Assembly (NCBI GenBank): GCA_020634135.1
Contig: JACKCG010000006.1
Span: 124,001 to 188,000 of the forward strand
Reading direction: 5' to 3'
From: Anaerolineaceae bacterium
GTDB lineage: Bacteria; Chloroflexota; Anaerolineae; Aggregatilineales; Phototrophicaceae
Length of the DNA stretch: 64,000 nucleotides
In this document: one piece after another, positions 24,970 to 32,668 of the stretch
Numbering within the stretch: the first letter of the stretch is position 1
Layout: the number at the start of each line of letters is the position of its first letter
Made by a program: the position numbers and the translations under genes
Notes under the pieces: model-generated
What the model was told of the DNA's origin: nothing
The model's database searches: none
Seen by the model: only the letters and a program-made list of their open reading frames with translations

Positions 24970-26160
24970 GTGGAAAACACCCCGCCAGAAGCCCCTGAAC
25001 CCCGCCGTAGTCGGGCGCGAGAACGACAGGAACGCCGTAAGCAGCGCCAACACACACCGGTATCATCGCAGGGGCGCCCACCCCGGCAGATTGCCCCGGC
25101 AGGCGGTTTCAAGATGCCGGAGATTCGCCTTCCTCAGGACCGCCGGATTCTCTATATAATCGGCGGGGTAGTCGTGATTCTGGTCGTGATTCTGGCGCTG
25201 GGACGGTTTAAGAACAATGAGGAGCCGCTGCCGCCAAATGCGCTTTGGCTCGGCACGGAATGGACTTATGAGGAACCCGATGCGGCGGGCGTGCAGGCTC
25301 TGGCCGCTCGATTGCGCGAAAACCAGATTGGCACGGTTTACGCCTGGGTGAGCTGGCTGAAAGATGACGAAACCTGGGCCGGGCGGCGTGACCTCACGAA
25401 CAACTTCAGTGAAGTTGAATCTCAGGTCAAAACATTTGTAGCGCAGTTCAAGGCCGCCTACCCGGAGGCACAGCTATTCGGCTGGCTGGGTGTAGCGTCA
25501 AATAAAAGTGATGGCACGGAACGTCTGGGCGAAGCGACTGTCCAGCAGGCGGTTTCCGATATGAGCCGGCGGGTTATCAGTGAGTTCGGGTTTGACGGCG
25601 TATTTCTGAATGTTGAGCCGGTCTGGAATGGCGATGAGGGTTTCCTGGATGTCCTGCGGAAAGTGCGGGCTGACCTGGGCGATACGGCCCTGATTGCGGT
25701 GGCCGTCCCGCCTGATTGGAGTCCGGTGAATGTGGATATTCCCGTCCCGCCGCTGATCGTCCCCGGCACAGTATGGGAAGCTGAATACAAACAGCGGGTG
25801 GCACTGCTCAGTGATCAGATGGCGGTGATGGCCTATAACAGCGGCCTGACGAGCGCGGCCAACTTCACAACTGCCGATTATGAGCTGTGGATGGCTTACC
25901 AGGTGAAAACCTTCGCTGAGGTCGTGAATTTGCTCGATACCGGCACTATGATTTTTATTGGAATCCCCACTTATCCGGCAGAACTGCCCGGCCATGATCC
26001 GCTGGTGGAGAATATTGGCTCCGCTATCCGAGGGATTCGTGCCGGTTTGCAGGAAGCCGGTGGTTCAGCGGCGGTGGTACAGGGTGTTGCCATCTACGCC
26101 GACTGGACAACGGATGATACCGAGTGGGCGCAGTTCAAGACGCTGTGGGTGACGCCGTAA
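24970..26160 (+). CDS. Membrane-anchored protein with GH18-like TIM-barrel domain
   Basis: The 396-residue protein starts with GTG at 24970, GAGGA lying 7 nt upstream. It has a basic cytoplasmic head (RRSRARERQERRKQR), one transmembrane helix (about 62-82, LYIIGGVVVILVVILALG) and an extracytoplasmic domain of about 310 residues. Strand-like blocks LWLGTEWTYEEP, GTVYAWVSWL, AQLFGWLGVAS, FDGVFLNVEPVW and ALIAVAVPPDWSP follow the pattern of GH18-type or related (beta/alpha)8 hydrolases. The FDGVFLNVEP strand resembles a GH18 D-x-x-D-x-D-x-E strand but lacks the complete motif, so catalysis is uncertain. Confidence 0.6.
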   Translation: MENTPPEAPEPRRSRARERQERRKQRQHTPVSSQGRPPRQIAPAGGFKMPEIRLPQDRRILYIIGGVVVILVVILALGRFKNNEEPLPPNALWLGTEWTYEEPDAAGVQALAARLRENQIGTVYAWVSWLKDDETWAGRRDLTNNFSEVESQVKTFVAQFKAAYPEAQLFGWLGVASNKSDGTERLGEATVQQAVSDMSRRVISEFGFDGVFLNVEPVWNGDEGFLDVLRKVRADLGDTALIAVAVPPDWSPVNVDIPVPPLIVPGTVWEAEYKQRVALLSDQMAVMAYNSGLTSAANFTTADYELWMAYQVKTFAEVVNLLDTGTMIFIGIPTYPAELPGHDPLVENIGSAIRGIRAGLQEAGGSAAVVQGVAIYADWTTDDTEWAQFKTLWVTP

Positions 26161-26464
26161 AAGGAGGCATCCCAGGATATTGTGCAAAAGTGGAAAGAGG
26201 TAAGCCAGGTAAACGCAGGATGCAACCCGGTTGCCTCTGACGCTCCTCGATTCGGGCGATAGTTTCTGCTCGATCATAACCTGTTCTGCTTTTCCCCAAG
26301 TGAAGTATGGGTCTTCCCACAGGCCATTACAGCATCAAGTTGTTAGCTTTGCTAATTCTGATTCCACTTCCTGGGAACTAAATCACCTCGACCAGCGTCA
26401 CTATAGACAGCATTGACAACAATGCCCATGTGAGATGTGGTCTATACGCTAAGGAGTTGTGGAA
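26161..26464. other. Intergenic region, no recognised feature
   Basis: About 300 bp between the GH18-like gene and the SIMPL gene. I see no coding pattern, tRNA-like fold or strong hairpin. A TTGACA at 26413-26418 lies too far from TATACG (26443-26448) for a standard promoter. AAGGAG at 26451-26456 is the ribosome site of the next gene. Confidence 0.5.
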
Positions 26465-27220
26465 GTGGTTCAGCAGGTACTCTGGAATTGGAAACACAGT
26501 GGTTTGGTGGTGCTGGCTGTGCTGGCGCTGGTAGTTATGGTGGGCGTGCCGGTGCTGGCAGCCCCGGAGGCCCAGATGGGGGCAGCAATCCCGAATACAA
26601 TTACGGTGACCGGTAGTGGCGAGGCCAGTGGTACACCGGATGTGGCTTATATCAGCCTGGGTGTGGACATCAGCAACGCGGATGCAGGGCAGGCAGTGAC
26701 GCAGGCCAATGAGCAGATGAATACGCTGATGGAGGCTATCAACGCCCTGGGCGTGGCGGCCACTGACATTCAGACGAGCAGCTTCAATGTGTGGCCGGAG
26801 GATCGCTATGATCCGCAGACGGGCACACCGACTGGTGAACGGGTGTATCATGTCCAGAATATCGTCAATATCACGGTGCGCGATATTGCCCAGGTGGGAG
26901 CGGTGATTGACACCGGATTGAAATCGGGCGCGAACAGCGTGAATGGCCTGAGTTTCGGTATTGATGATACATCCACGCTGGAACAGGAAGCGCGGTTGAA
27001 GGCGGTGGAAGATGCTCGTACCCGCGCTCAGCAACTGGCGGATGCCTTTGGTGTAAGCCTGGGCGCGCCGGTGGTGATTGTTGAATCGAGCGGCGGGGGC
27101 GCTATCCCTCAGTACGCGGCTGCCCGGCTTGAGGCCGTCGGCGGCGGTGGGCCATCGGTATCGCCGGGTGAACTCAGCGTGAGCATGGTAATTACCGTCA
27201 CCTTCGCTATCGGCGGGTAA
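26465..27220 (+). CDS. Secreted SIMPL-domain (DUF541) protein
   Basis: The 251-residue protein has a signal/anchor sequence (GLVVLAVLALVVMVGVPVLA) and a SIMPL domain: NTITVTGSGEASGTPDVAYISLG is the typical opening, followed by DIQTSSFNVWP and a YHVQNIVNITVRD block. The closing part reads ARLKAVEDARTRAQQLADAFG. The family includes E. coli YggE and BP26 and is linked to oxidative-stress or envelope functions, biochemically poorly defined. The GTG at 26465 is preferred because AAGGAG lies 8 nt upstream; the GTG at 26459 would be only 2 nt away. Confidence 0.85.
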   Translation: MVQQVLWNWKHSGLVVLAVLALVVMVGVPVLAAPEAQMGAAIPNTITVTGSGEASGTPDVAYISLGVDISNADAGQAVTQANEQMNTLMEAINALGVAATDIQTSSFNVWPEDRYDPQTGTPTGERVYHVQNIVNITVRDIAQVGAVIDTGLKSGANSVNGLSFGIDDTSTLEQEARLKAVEDARTRAQQLADAFGVSLGAPVVIVESSGGGAIPQYAAARLEAVGGGGPSVSPGELSVSMVITVTFAIGG

Positions 27221-27243
27221 TACTGCCGCCGGATGACGCAACA

Positions 27244-27283
27244 AAACCACCTTCGGCTGTATCGTATCAGTCGGAGGTGGTTT
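27244..27283. terminator. Bidirectional terminator between SIMPL and map
   Basis: AAACCACCT and AGGTGGTTT (27244 to 27283) enclose a further paired CGNCTG/CAGNCG segment. The T-rich end on the plus strand and TTTTG on the minus strand allow it to serve both convergent genes. Confidence 0.75.
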
Positions 27284-27375
27284 GATTCTTGGGTAGTGTA
27301 CTATTCAGCGCCATAAGCACAGGGCGTATCTGGTCGTGGTGGTTTTATGGTGAACCTACAGGGGCGCTGTTTCTG

Positions 27376-28119
27376 TTACACCGCCGTCACCAGAATCGGG
27401 CTGCCGTTGGTAATGACTACCGTATGTTCGAATTGTGCCGACAGGCTGCCGTCCATCGTCTTGAGCGTCCAGTTATCCGGCGCGGTGAAAATGTGGCTGG
27501 CTTTGACCGAGACAAATGGCTCAATCGTAAAAACCATACCTTCTTTCATGAGCGTTCTGGCTTTTTTATTGTAGTAACCCGGCACACTCGGCGGTTCGTG
27601 CAGTTTGCGCCCAACACCATGCCCCGGCAGGTCACGGATAATCTTGAAGCCACAGCGTTTGACATGCCCCTCCATCGCCTTACCAATATCGGAAATCGGC
27701 TTCCCGGCGGTAGCGGCGGCCAGCCCTCTTTCCAGGGCAGTCTGGGCGCAGTCCAGGAGCTGCTGTTGTAAAGCGGTGGTAGGTGGCACGGCCATGCTCG
27801 CCCCTGTATCAGCATAATAGCCGTCCAGTTCAGCGGAGACATCCACATTCACCAGATCGCCCTCGCGGATAACCCGGCTTCCGGGGATGCCGTGTGCCGC
27901 TTCGTCGTTGATGCTGATACAGGTTACGCCGGGGAATTTGTAGGTGATGATGGGGGCGGAACGCGCACCATGTGACTTGAGGTATTCCGCGCCAATCGCG
28001 TCAAGCTCGGCGGTGGTTATACCGGGGCGTACCTGCTCCAGCATCAGTTGGAGGGTTGTGCCAACGATTTTGCCAATCTTCATCAGACCGAGCAGGTCCT
28101 TCTCTGATTCAATAGACAT
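27376..28119 (-). CDS. map: Methionine aminopeptidase, type I
   Basis: The 247-residue enzyme removes the initiator Met from new proteins. Metal ligands are recognisable in LVNVDVSAELDGYYADTGAS (two Asp), GHGVGRKLHEPPSV (His), FTIEPFVS (Glu) and QFEHTVVIT (Glu). NDEAAHGIPG is the conserved substrate-side motif. Lack of an N-terminal zinc or SH3 extension marks type Ia. Start 28119 is chosen over the ATG two codons upstream because AAGGA then lies 7 nt away. It stands alone rather than in the common ribosomal-protein operon. Confidence 0.96.
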   Translation of the reverse strand: MSIESEKDLLGLMKIGKIVGTTLQLMLEQVRPGITTAELDAIGAEYLKSHGARSAPIITYKFPGVTCISINDEAAHGIPGSRVIREGDLVNVDVSAELDGYYADTGASMAVPPTTALQQQLLDCAQTALERGLAAATAGKPISDIGKAMEGHVKRCGFKIIRDLPGHGVGRKLHEPPSVPGYYNKKARTLMKEGMVFTIEPFVSVKASHIFTAPDNWTLKTMDGSLSAQFEHTVVITNGSPILVTAV

Positions 28120-28266
28120 CCGCATTCCTTAACAAATCGTCTGTATACCCTTACTCTAACACAAAAACACCCGAAAAATGAGTGTCGGGCGCACCTGTCC
28201 CGCTCTCAATCCAGCCCGCCAGTGAGGCGGAATGCGTACCGCCGATTTAACTTGCGGGCAGGTGTA

Positions 28267-28707
28267 TTACGAGGCCTGGCGCACCGTCGCTATGACCCCT
28301 TCGAACACCGGCAGGAATGACTCCCAGGCGGGTTCCGGGGCTTGGGCGATGGCCGTGATGAGTCTGCCGTTTGCCAATTCGATTCCTCGTATCTCCACAC
28401 TGAATCCCGGCTCGGTGAGTATGGAATTATCCAGTGGGCCGACCTGTAAGGCGATGGTCGAGACTTCATCGGGCGCGACGAAAACTACCGAAGGCGGCGC
28501 GTCAGCGGCCCCAGTCACGACCCGCCAACCGGACGGGTAATGGACGGTGAAGGCGCTCGATTCGTACACACGATTGGTCACCACTACCGCCGGGCCGGGT
28601 GTATAGGCTAACTGGGGTGGTGTCTGCGCGGGGACACAGGCCGCCAGCACCGTCAGGCAGGCCACGCAGAACATCAGGCGCGACAGGTGATACGGTGGAG
28701 GTTTCAT
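28267..28707 (-). CDS. Small lipoprotein
   Basis: The 146-residue protein begins MKPPPYHLSRLMFCVACLT and has the lipobox LAAC. The mature part starts with a Pro/Thr stretch and then a PsbP-like or DUF1795-like beta region: SSAFTVHYPSGWRVVTG, VVFVAPDEVSTIALQVG and a C-terminal helix ESFLPVFEGVIATVRQ. The YPSGWR pattern is typical of proteins with a PsbP/Mog1 fold. Start 28707 is used; the longer frame overlaps the upstream gene. It follows that gene by 4 bp and is surely co-transcribed. Confidence 0.7.
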   Translation of the reverse strand: MKPPPYHLSRLMFCVACLTVLAACVPAQTPPQLAYTPGPAVVVTNRVYESSAFTVHYPSGWRVVTGAADAPPSVVFVAPDEVSTIALQVGPLDNSILTEPGFSVEIRGIELANGRLITAIAQAPEPAWESFLPVFEGVIATVRQAS

Positions 28708-28711
28708 GGTG

Positions 28712-29212
28712 TTACGGCACACGGTTGGGCGCGTCGGGGTTATGCGCCATGTTACGGGATGCCCCGTCACCACATGAGACATACCCCGCCCAGGCAAATA
28801 CCTTCCAATCTCCGGCGGCGTCCTGCTCCATGCGCTGGTAAATACAGACCCCGCTGAAGCCTTTGTCTTCCTCGTAGGTGGCGATAATGTCTACATCCCA
28901 GTTGGTCCCATCAGGGGCGGCACGGCGGAATACGGCGCTGAGCATGTCACCCCATTCGGGCGGCGTATAGGCGGCGATACAGGCCGAGACACTGGCATCC
29001 GGGCAGTTGGCGGTGACATAGGCCTGCATATCTTCGCTGAGCAAGGTGAAGGCCGCTGTATCTTCCTGCTGGCGAATGGCTTCGACAAAATCCACCGCCG
29101 CCGTGAATGCCGGGTGGGTCTCCTGCGGGATCAGCGCCAGGGTGACAACCACCACCACGAGAATGCTGGCGACTACGGCCAGCCCGATCACTAGTTTGCG
29201 TTTTGAGGGCAT
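28712..29212 (-). CDS. Membrane-anchored small protein with NTF2/DUF4878-like domain
   Basis: The 166-residue protein has an N-terminal transmembrane anchor (LVIGLAVVASILVVVVVTLAL, about 7-28) and an extracytoplasmic domain starting with a helix FTAAVDFVEAIRQQEDTAAF, the hallmark of NTF2-like/DUF4878 accessory domains. Four Cys (NCPDASVSACIA, GVCIYQ, YVSCG) could form two disulphides outside the cell. First gene of a two-gene operon with the lipoprotein at 28267-28707. Function unknown. Confidence 0.7.
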   Translation of the reverse strand: MPSKRKLVIGLAVVASILVVVVVTLALIPQETHPAFTAAVDFVEAIRQQEDTAAFTLLSEDMQAYVTANCPDASVSACIAAYTPPEWGDMLSAVFRRAAPDGTNWDVDIIATYEEDKGFSGVCIYQRMEQDAAGDWKVFAWAGYVSCGDGASRNMAHNPDAPNRVP

Positions 29213-29287
29213 ATTCCCTGAACCTGGTTGAATATGATACGGTCAGATTATAACGGCTTGGCGGGGGGTTGCACACGGGGAATTGAA

Positions 29288-29318
29288 AACGGGCCGCCCG
29301 GTATGCAGGCCGCCCGTT
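29288..29318 (-). terminator. Terminator of lgt
   Basis: AACGGGC (29288-29294) pairs with GCCCGTT (29312-29318). On the minus strand the stem is followed by TTTTC. It lies 24 nt behind the lgt stop. Confidence 0.6.
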
Positions 29319-29341
29319 CCGATAAAACCCTGTGCCACAAC

Positions 29342-30448
29342 TTAGTGGGATGCGTGATGCCGGTTCTGTTCCCGTTCATCCGGTACATACACCGCGCCAG
29401 GGCGATGGCGGTAGAGGAAGAACGCGAGCGCCGCCAGGAACGCAAGCCCGGTTGCCACCTGTGAACTGTTGATGGTTGTCCCCGGAACATAGGCAACTTC
29501 TACGCGGACGAACTCCAGCAGGAAGCGGATAAAAGCGTACTGAATGACATACAGCAGGAAGATGTCGCCTGTATGCAGGCGGTCACGGTAACGCAGGAAA
29601 ATGTTGAGCAGGACGATAAACGCCAGCACACTCCACAGCGATTCATACAGGAACAGCGGGTGGAACTTGGTCGTCGCCGCCGGGAAGTCTACTGTGCTGG
29701 TGTAAGGGGCGACACGGTGTGCCGAGTCAATCGTGATGCCCCAGGGGAGCGTCGTCACCGTGCCATAGAGTTCCTGGTTGATGTAGTTTGCCCAGCGGCC
29801 AATCGCCTGTCCCACCGGCAGCGCCACCGCCGCGATGTCCAACCACGGCCAGAGTGCCATGCCTTCATCCGGGAAGGGCGTTGAATCCGATGCGAACCAG
29901 CGCCGCACGATGGGGATAAACGACAGAACGACGATGACCACCAGCAGCACGCCCACCCAGGTCGCCAGCGGGTTTTCGCCGGTAATGCCGGCAATCGCTA
30001 CCAGGATGCCGATAATGCCAGTGGGAATCCACCACCAGCGCGAGGTGAAATTGGTGATCGGGTTATGCCAGCGGCTGAGGTAAAGATACGCGCCGAGGAA
30101 GCCGCCGATTACCGCACCGAAGATGCTCAGGCCACCGCTCCAGATCGCCAGCGGGCCGTTTTGCAGGTCGCCAAAGTTCTGGAGGAACCACCCGGTATCC
30201 ATGCCGCGCTCAATGAGCGTGACCGGCGGGAATAACACGAACCACAGCCGCGCCAGGATGATGCCGGGGATGATCGCCCAGGTCAGCGCACCCCAGATAT
30301 GTTCCGGGTCGCGCCGGTCACGCTTTGCCAGCCGGGCCGCGACACTGGCCGCGATAATCATACCGATGACGATTATCAGGCCATAGTAGCGAATTTGAAA
30401 CTGCTGACCGAAAAGCGCCAGTTGAATATATTCGCTTTGAAAATCCAT
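29342..30448 (-). CDS. lgt: Prolipoprotein diacylglyceryl transferase
   Basis: The 368-residue polytopic enzyme attaches diacylglycerol from phosphatidylglycerol to the lipobox Cys of prolipoproteins. It has the Lgt signature GRWANYINQELYG, FGAVIGGFLGAYL, HPLFLYESLW and RFLLEFVR. E. coli Lgt has 291 residues. The extra length is mainly an insertion before the signature (about 128-205), which holds two additional hydrophobic helices (WWWIPTGIIGILVAIAG and WVGVLLVVIVVLSFIP), plus a longer tail. It serves the many LAAC-type lipoproteins seen in this window. Monocistronic. Confidence 0.95.
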   Translation of the reverse strand: MDFQSEYIQLALFGQQFQIRYYGLIIVIGMIIAASVAARLAKRDRRDPEHIWGALTWAIIPGIILARLWFVLFPPVTLIERGMDTGWFLQNFGDLQNGPLAIWSGGLSIFGAVIGGFLGAYLYLSRWHNPITNFTSRWWWIPTGIIGILVAIAGITGENPLATWVGVLLVVIVVLSFIPIVRRWFASDSTPFPDEGMALWPWLDIAAVALPVGQAIGRWANYINQELYGTVTTLPWGITIDSAHRVAPYTSTVDFPAATTKFHPLFLYESLWSVLAFIVLLNIFLRYRDRLHTGDIFLLYVIQYAFIRFLLEFVRVEVAYVPGTTINSSQVATGLAFLAALAFFLYRHRPGAVYVPDEREQNRHHASH

Positions 30449-31423
30449 TTGCCAAGAACCTTTCTAAATTGCTGATACCAATCGAGTCATCTGCTTGCGT
30501 CATGTTACACCTGCCGGTGAGCAGGCGGAATGCCCAGCAAAAATTGCAGGGACAGTATACCCGATTGTGCCGAATCCTACCGCTACCCAATTTTGAGGAA
30601 TTTTCAGCCGCCAACGGCACGTTTCGTTATTCGGGCAGTGTTCCAGGTAATGTGTACCCGGAGTAGCGGCTTAGCGAGACGGGTGTGCCGCATTTTACGG
30701 CCATGAAATGGTGTTCATGCTATGTAAACAGGGGGGGCGGCGGGGTGTTTTTGCAACAAAACGGAGGTGTGCTGCAAGTGCTGCGATTGCCGCAATCCTC
30801 CCGTGAGTGGTGGTGTATCTGTGCTGCAAAAGGCGTGATTTTGCCGCAAAAGCCTTAAGGGCAGCCCTGAGGCGAAAGGCGAAAGGCAAAAGCAGTGAAA
30901 AGTTGAAAGTGCCGAGTTGAAAGTAAATGCAGTGCTGAGGCGAAAGGCAAAAGCAGTGAAAAGTTGAAAGTGCCAAGTTGAAAGTAAATGCAGTGGTGAG
31001 GCTTGAGGCATGAGTACTGAGTCTTGAGTGGTGAGGCTTGAGGCAAAAGCAGTGAAAAGTTGAAAGTGCCGAGTGGAAAGTAAAAGCAGTGCTGAGTCTT
31101 GAGTGCTGAGGCGAAAGGCAAAAGCAGGGAAAAGTTGAAAGTGCCGAGTGAACAGTGCTGAGGCTTGAGTACTGAGGCGAAAGGCAGAGCTGAGTTCTGG
31201 GGAGAATCTTTTCATTGGGAAACGACCACCGATGACTACGCTACAGGATTACGATAGCACAAAAACAGCGGGGGATGGTGAATCTTTGTTAGAAGATTTG
31301 TTCAGTATCTGGTGGTTGCTGGCTCTGATAGGCCCTCGAGGGTCAGCCGCCCACAGGCGGTGTGCTGAGAATGTGCTATCATTCCTTTAACGACGGTTCA
31401 ATCCTTGTCAGGAGGTAGGCAGC
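30449..31423. other. Long intergenic region with repeat field and hairpins
   Basis: Nearly 1 kb without a credible gene. It holds the tandem repeat block at 30871-31192, the palindrome CCCTCGAGGG (31333-31342) and the hairpin CCGCC-CACA-GGCGG (31347-31360) just upstream of the lysozyme gene. Open frames on the minus strand merely follow the repeats. Confidence 0.7.
30871..31192. repeat. Degenerate tandem repeat block with heptamer core
   Basis: The unit GGCAAAAGCAGTGAAAAGTT followed by GAAAGTGCCGAG begins at 30885, 30946, 31042 and 31117 (spacings 61, 96 and 75 bp). Between units runs a strict 7-bp register such as TGAGGCT, TGAGGCA, TGAGTAC, TGAGTCT, TGAGTGG (about 30996-31044). This resembles the short tandemly repeated heptanucleotide sequences known from cyanobacteria and other phyla. 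There are no spacers of constant length and no cas genes, so it is not a CRISPR array. Confidence 0.8.
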
Positions 31424-32623
31424 ATGGCAACTACACCGGGAATTGATGTCTCTCATCATCAGGGTAAGATTGACTGGACGAAAGTGGCGGATGCGGGCCA
31501 TCGTTTCGCAGTCGTGCGAGCCAGCTATGGTGGCAAAACGGTGGACCGGCGCTTTAAAGATAACTGGGAAGGCGCGAAGGCTGCCGGGCTGCTGGTATCG
31601 TCCTATCATTTCATGCTGCCGGCCTTGCTGGATGACGCTTCCCCGACCCGGCCACTGGACGCTTCGCCCGAGGAGATTGCCCGTTTGCAGGCGGAACACT
31701 GGTTCAGTGTACTGGACGGGCGCAAGCCGGACTTCCCGCTGTGTCTGGATGTGGAGACCGATGTGCTGAAGTACACCGATGCCAACGGCAAGAGCGCGAC
31801 TCACCGTGTTTCGGCGGCGGTCATCACCCAGATTGTGCGTGAGTTTCTGCGGTTGATTGAAGCACATGACGGCAGACGGGCGATTATCTACACGAGCCGC
31901 AGTAAGTGGAACCGCTACATTGAACGGTCAGCGGATTGGGCGCGGCATGATCTGTGGGTGGCGAACTATGTGAACGACCCGGCCACTACAACGCCGGGTA
32001 TCCCCGATGACTGGACAGGCTGGAAAATCTGGCAGTACGGTGAACATGGCAGCGTGCCAGGCGTTTCTTCGGTTAATACGGATATGAACATCTTTAACGG
32101 ATCACTGGCGGAACTGCAACAATGGGCGGGAACCGCCGGGACCGGCGGCACCAGCACGCCCCCCGTGACCGGCGGCGGCAGCACCGAGACACCGACGACG
32201 GGCGCGGCATTGCAGGCGCGGGTCGCTGTCACCAGCCTGAATGTCCGCAAGGGGCCAGGCGTTCACTTCGACAAGGTCGGCACGCTCAATCTGGGCGACA
32301 CTGTGACGGTGCGGGCGGTGCAGGGCAGCAGCATCTGGATTGAGTTTGAGCCGGATAAGTGGGCGGCGGTGACTCTGGGCAGCCAACAATACATGCGTAT
32401 CGAGACAGCGGCGGATGGCGGCCTGCAAGCCAGGGTAACGGTAGCCAGTCTGAATGTTCGCAAGGGGCCAGGCACGAACTTCGGTATCGCCGGTCAGCTC
32501 ACGAACGATCAGGCCGTGCCGGTGCGTGATCTGAGCGGCGGCGATGTGTGGCTGGAATATGAACCGAATAAGTGGGGTGCGTTGATCTTCAATGGTCAGC
32601 GGTTTATGACTGTGGTGGTATAA
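31424..32623 (+). CDS. GH25 lysozyme-like muramidase with two SH3b domains
   Basis: The 399-residue protein has an N-terminal GH25 barrel (about 1-225) starting GIDVSHHQGKIDW, with the acidic motif LCLDVETD and the C-terminal strand WQYGEHGSVPG. A Gly/Thr linker and two bacterial SH3 repeats follow (LQARVAVTSLNVRKGPG and LQARVTVASLNVRKGPG, about 240-310 and 325-399). GH25 enzymes cut the MurNAc-GlcNAc bond of peptidoglycan, and SH3b domains bind cell wall. No signal peptide is present at MATTPGIDV, so export must use another route or the protein acts after lysis. AGGAGG precedes the ATG. Confidence 0.9.
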   Translation: MATTPGIDVSHHQGKIDWTKVADAGHRFAVVRASYGGKTVDRRFKDNWEGAKAAGLLVSSYHFMLPALLDDASPTRPLDASPEEIARLQAEHWFSVLDGRKPDFPLCLDVETDVLKYTDANGKSATHRVSAAVITQIVREFLRLIEAHDGRRAIIYTSRSKWNRYIERSADWARHDLWVANYVNDPATTTPGIPDDWTGWKIWQYGEHGSVPGVSSVNTDMNIFNGSLAELQQWAGTAGTGGTSTPPVTGGGSTETPTTGAALQARVAVTSLNVRKGPGVHFDKVGTLNLGDTVTVRAVQGSSIWIEFEPDKWAAVTLGSQQYMRIETAADGGLQARVTVASLNVRKGPGTNFGIAGQLTNDQAVPVRDLSGGDVWLEYEPNKWGALIFNGQRFMTVVV

Positions 32624-32668
32624 GGCGGGTTTTGACAACTGCAAGGGGGCATCTAAGGGGTGCTCCCG

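Noticed and set aside
30871..31192. Possible CRISPR array
   Set aside because: Unit spacing varies (61, 96, 75 bp), the intervening sequence is itself repetitive, units are degenerate and no cas gene is present.
30715..31215. Minus-strand open frame of 166 codons with repeated LSTRHFQLF-type segments
   Set aside because: The apparent protein repeats simply mirror the DNA repeat units, the same region is open in another frame, and there is no ribosome site. Treated as a repeat block.
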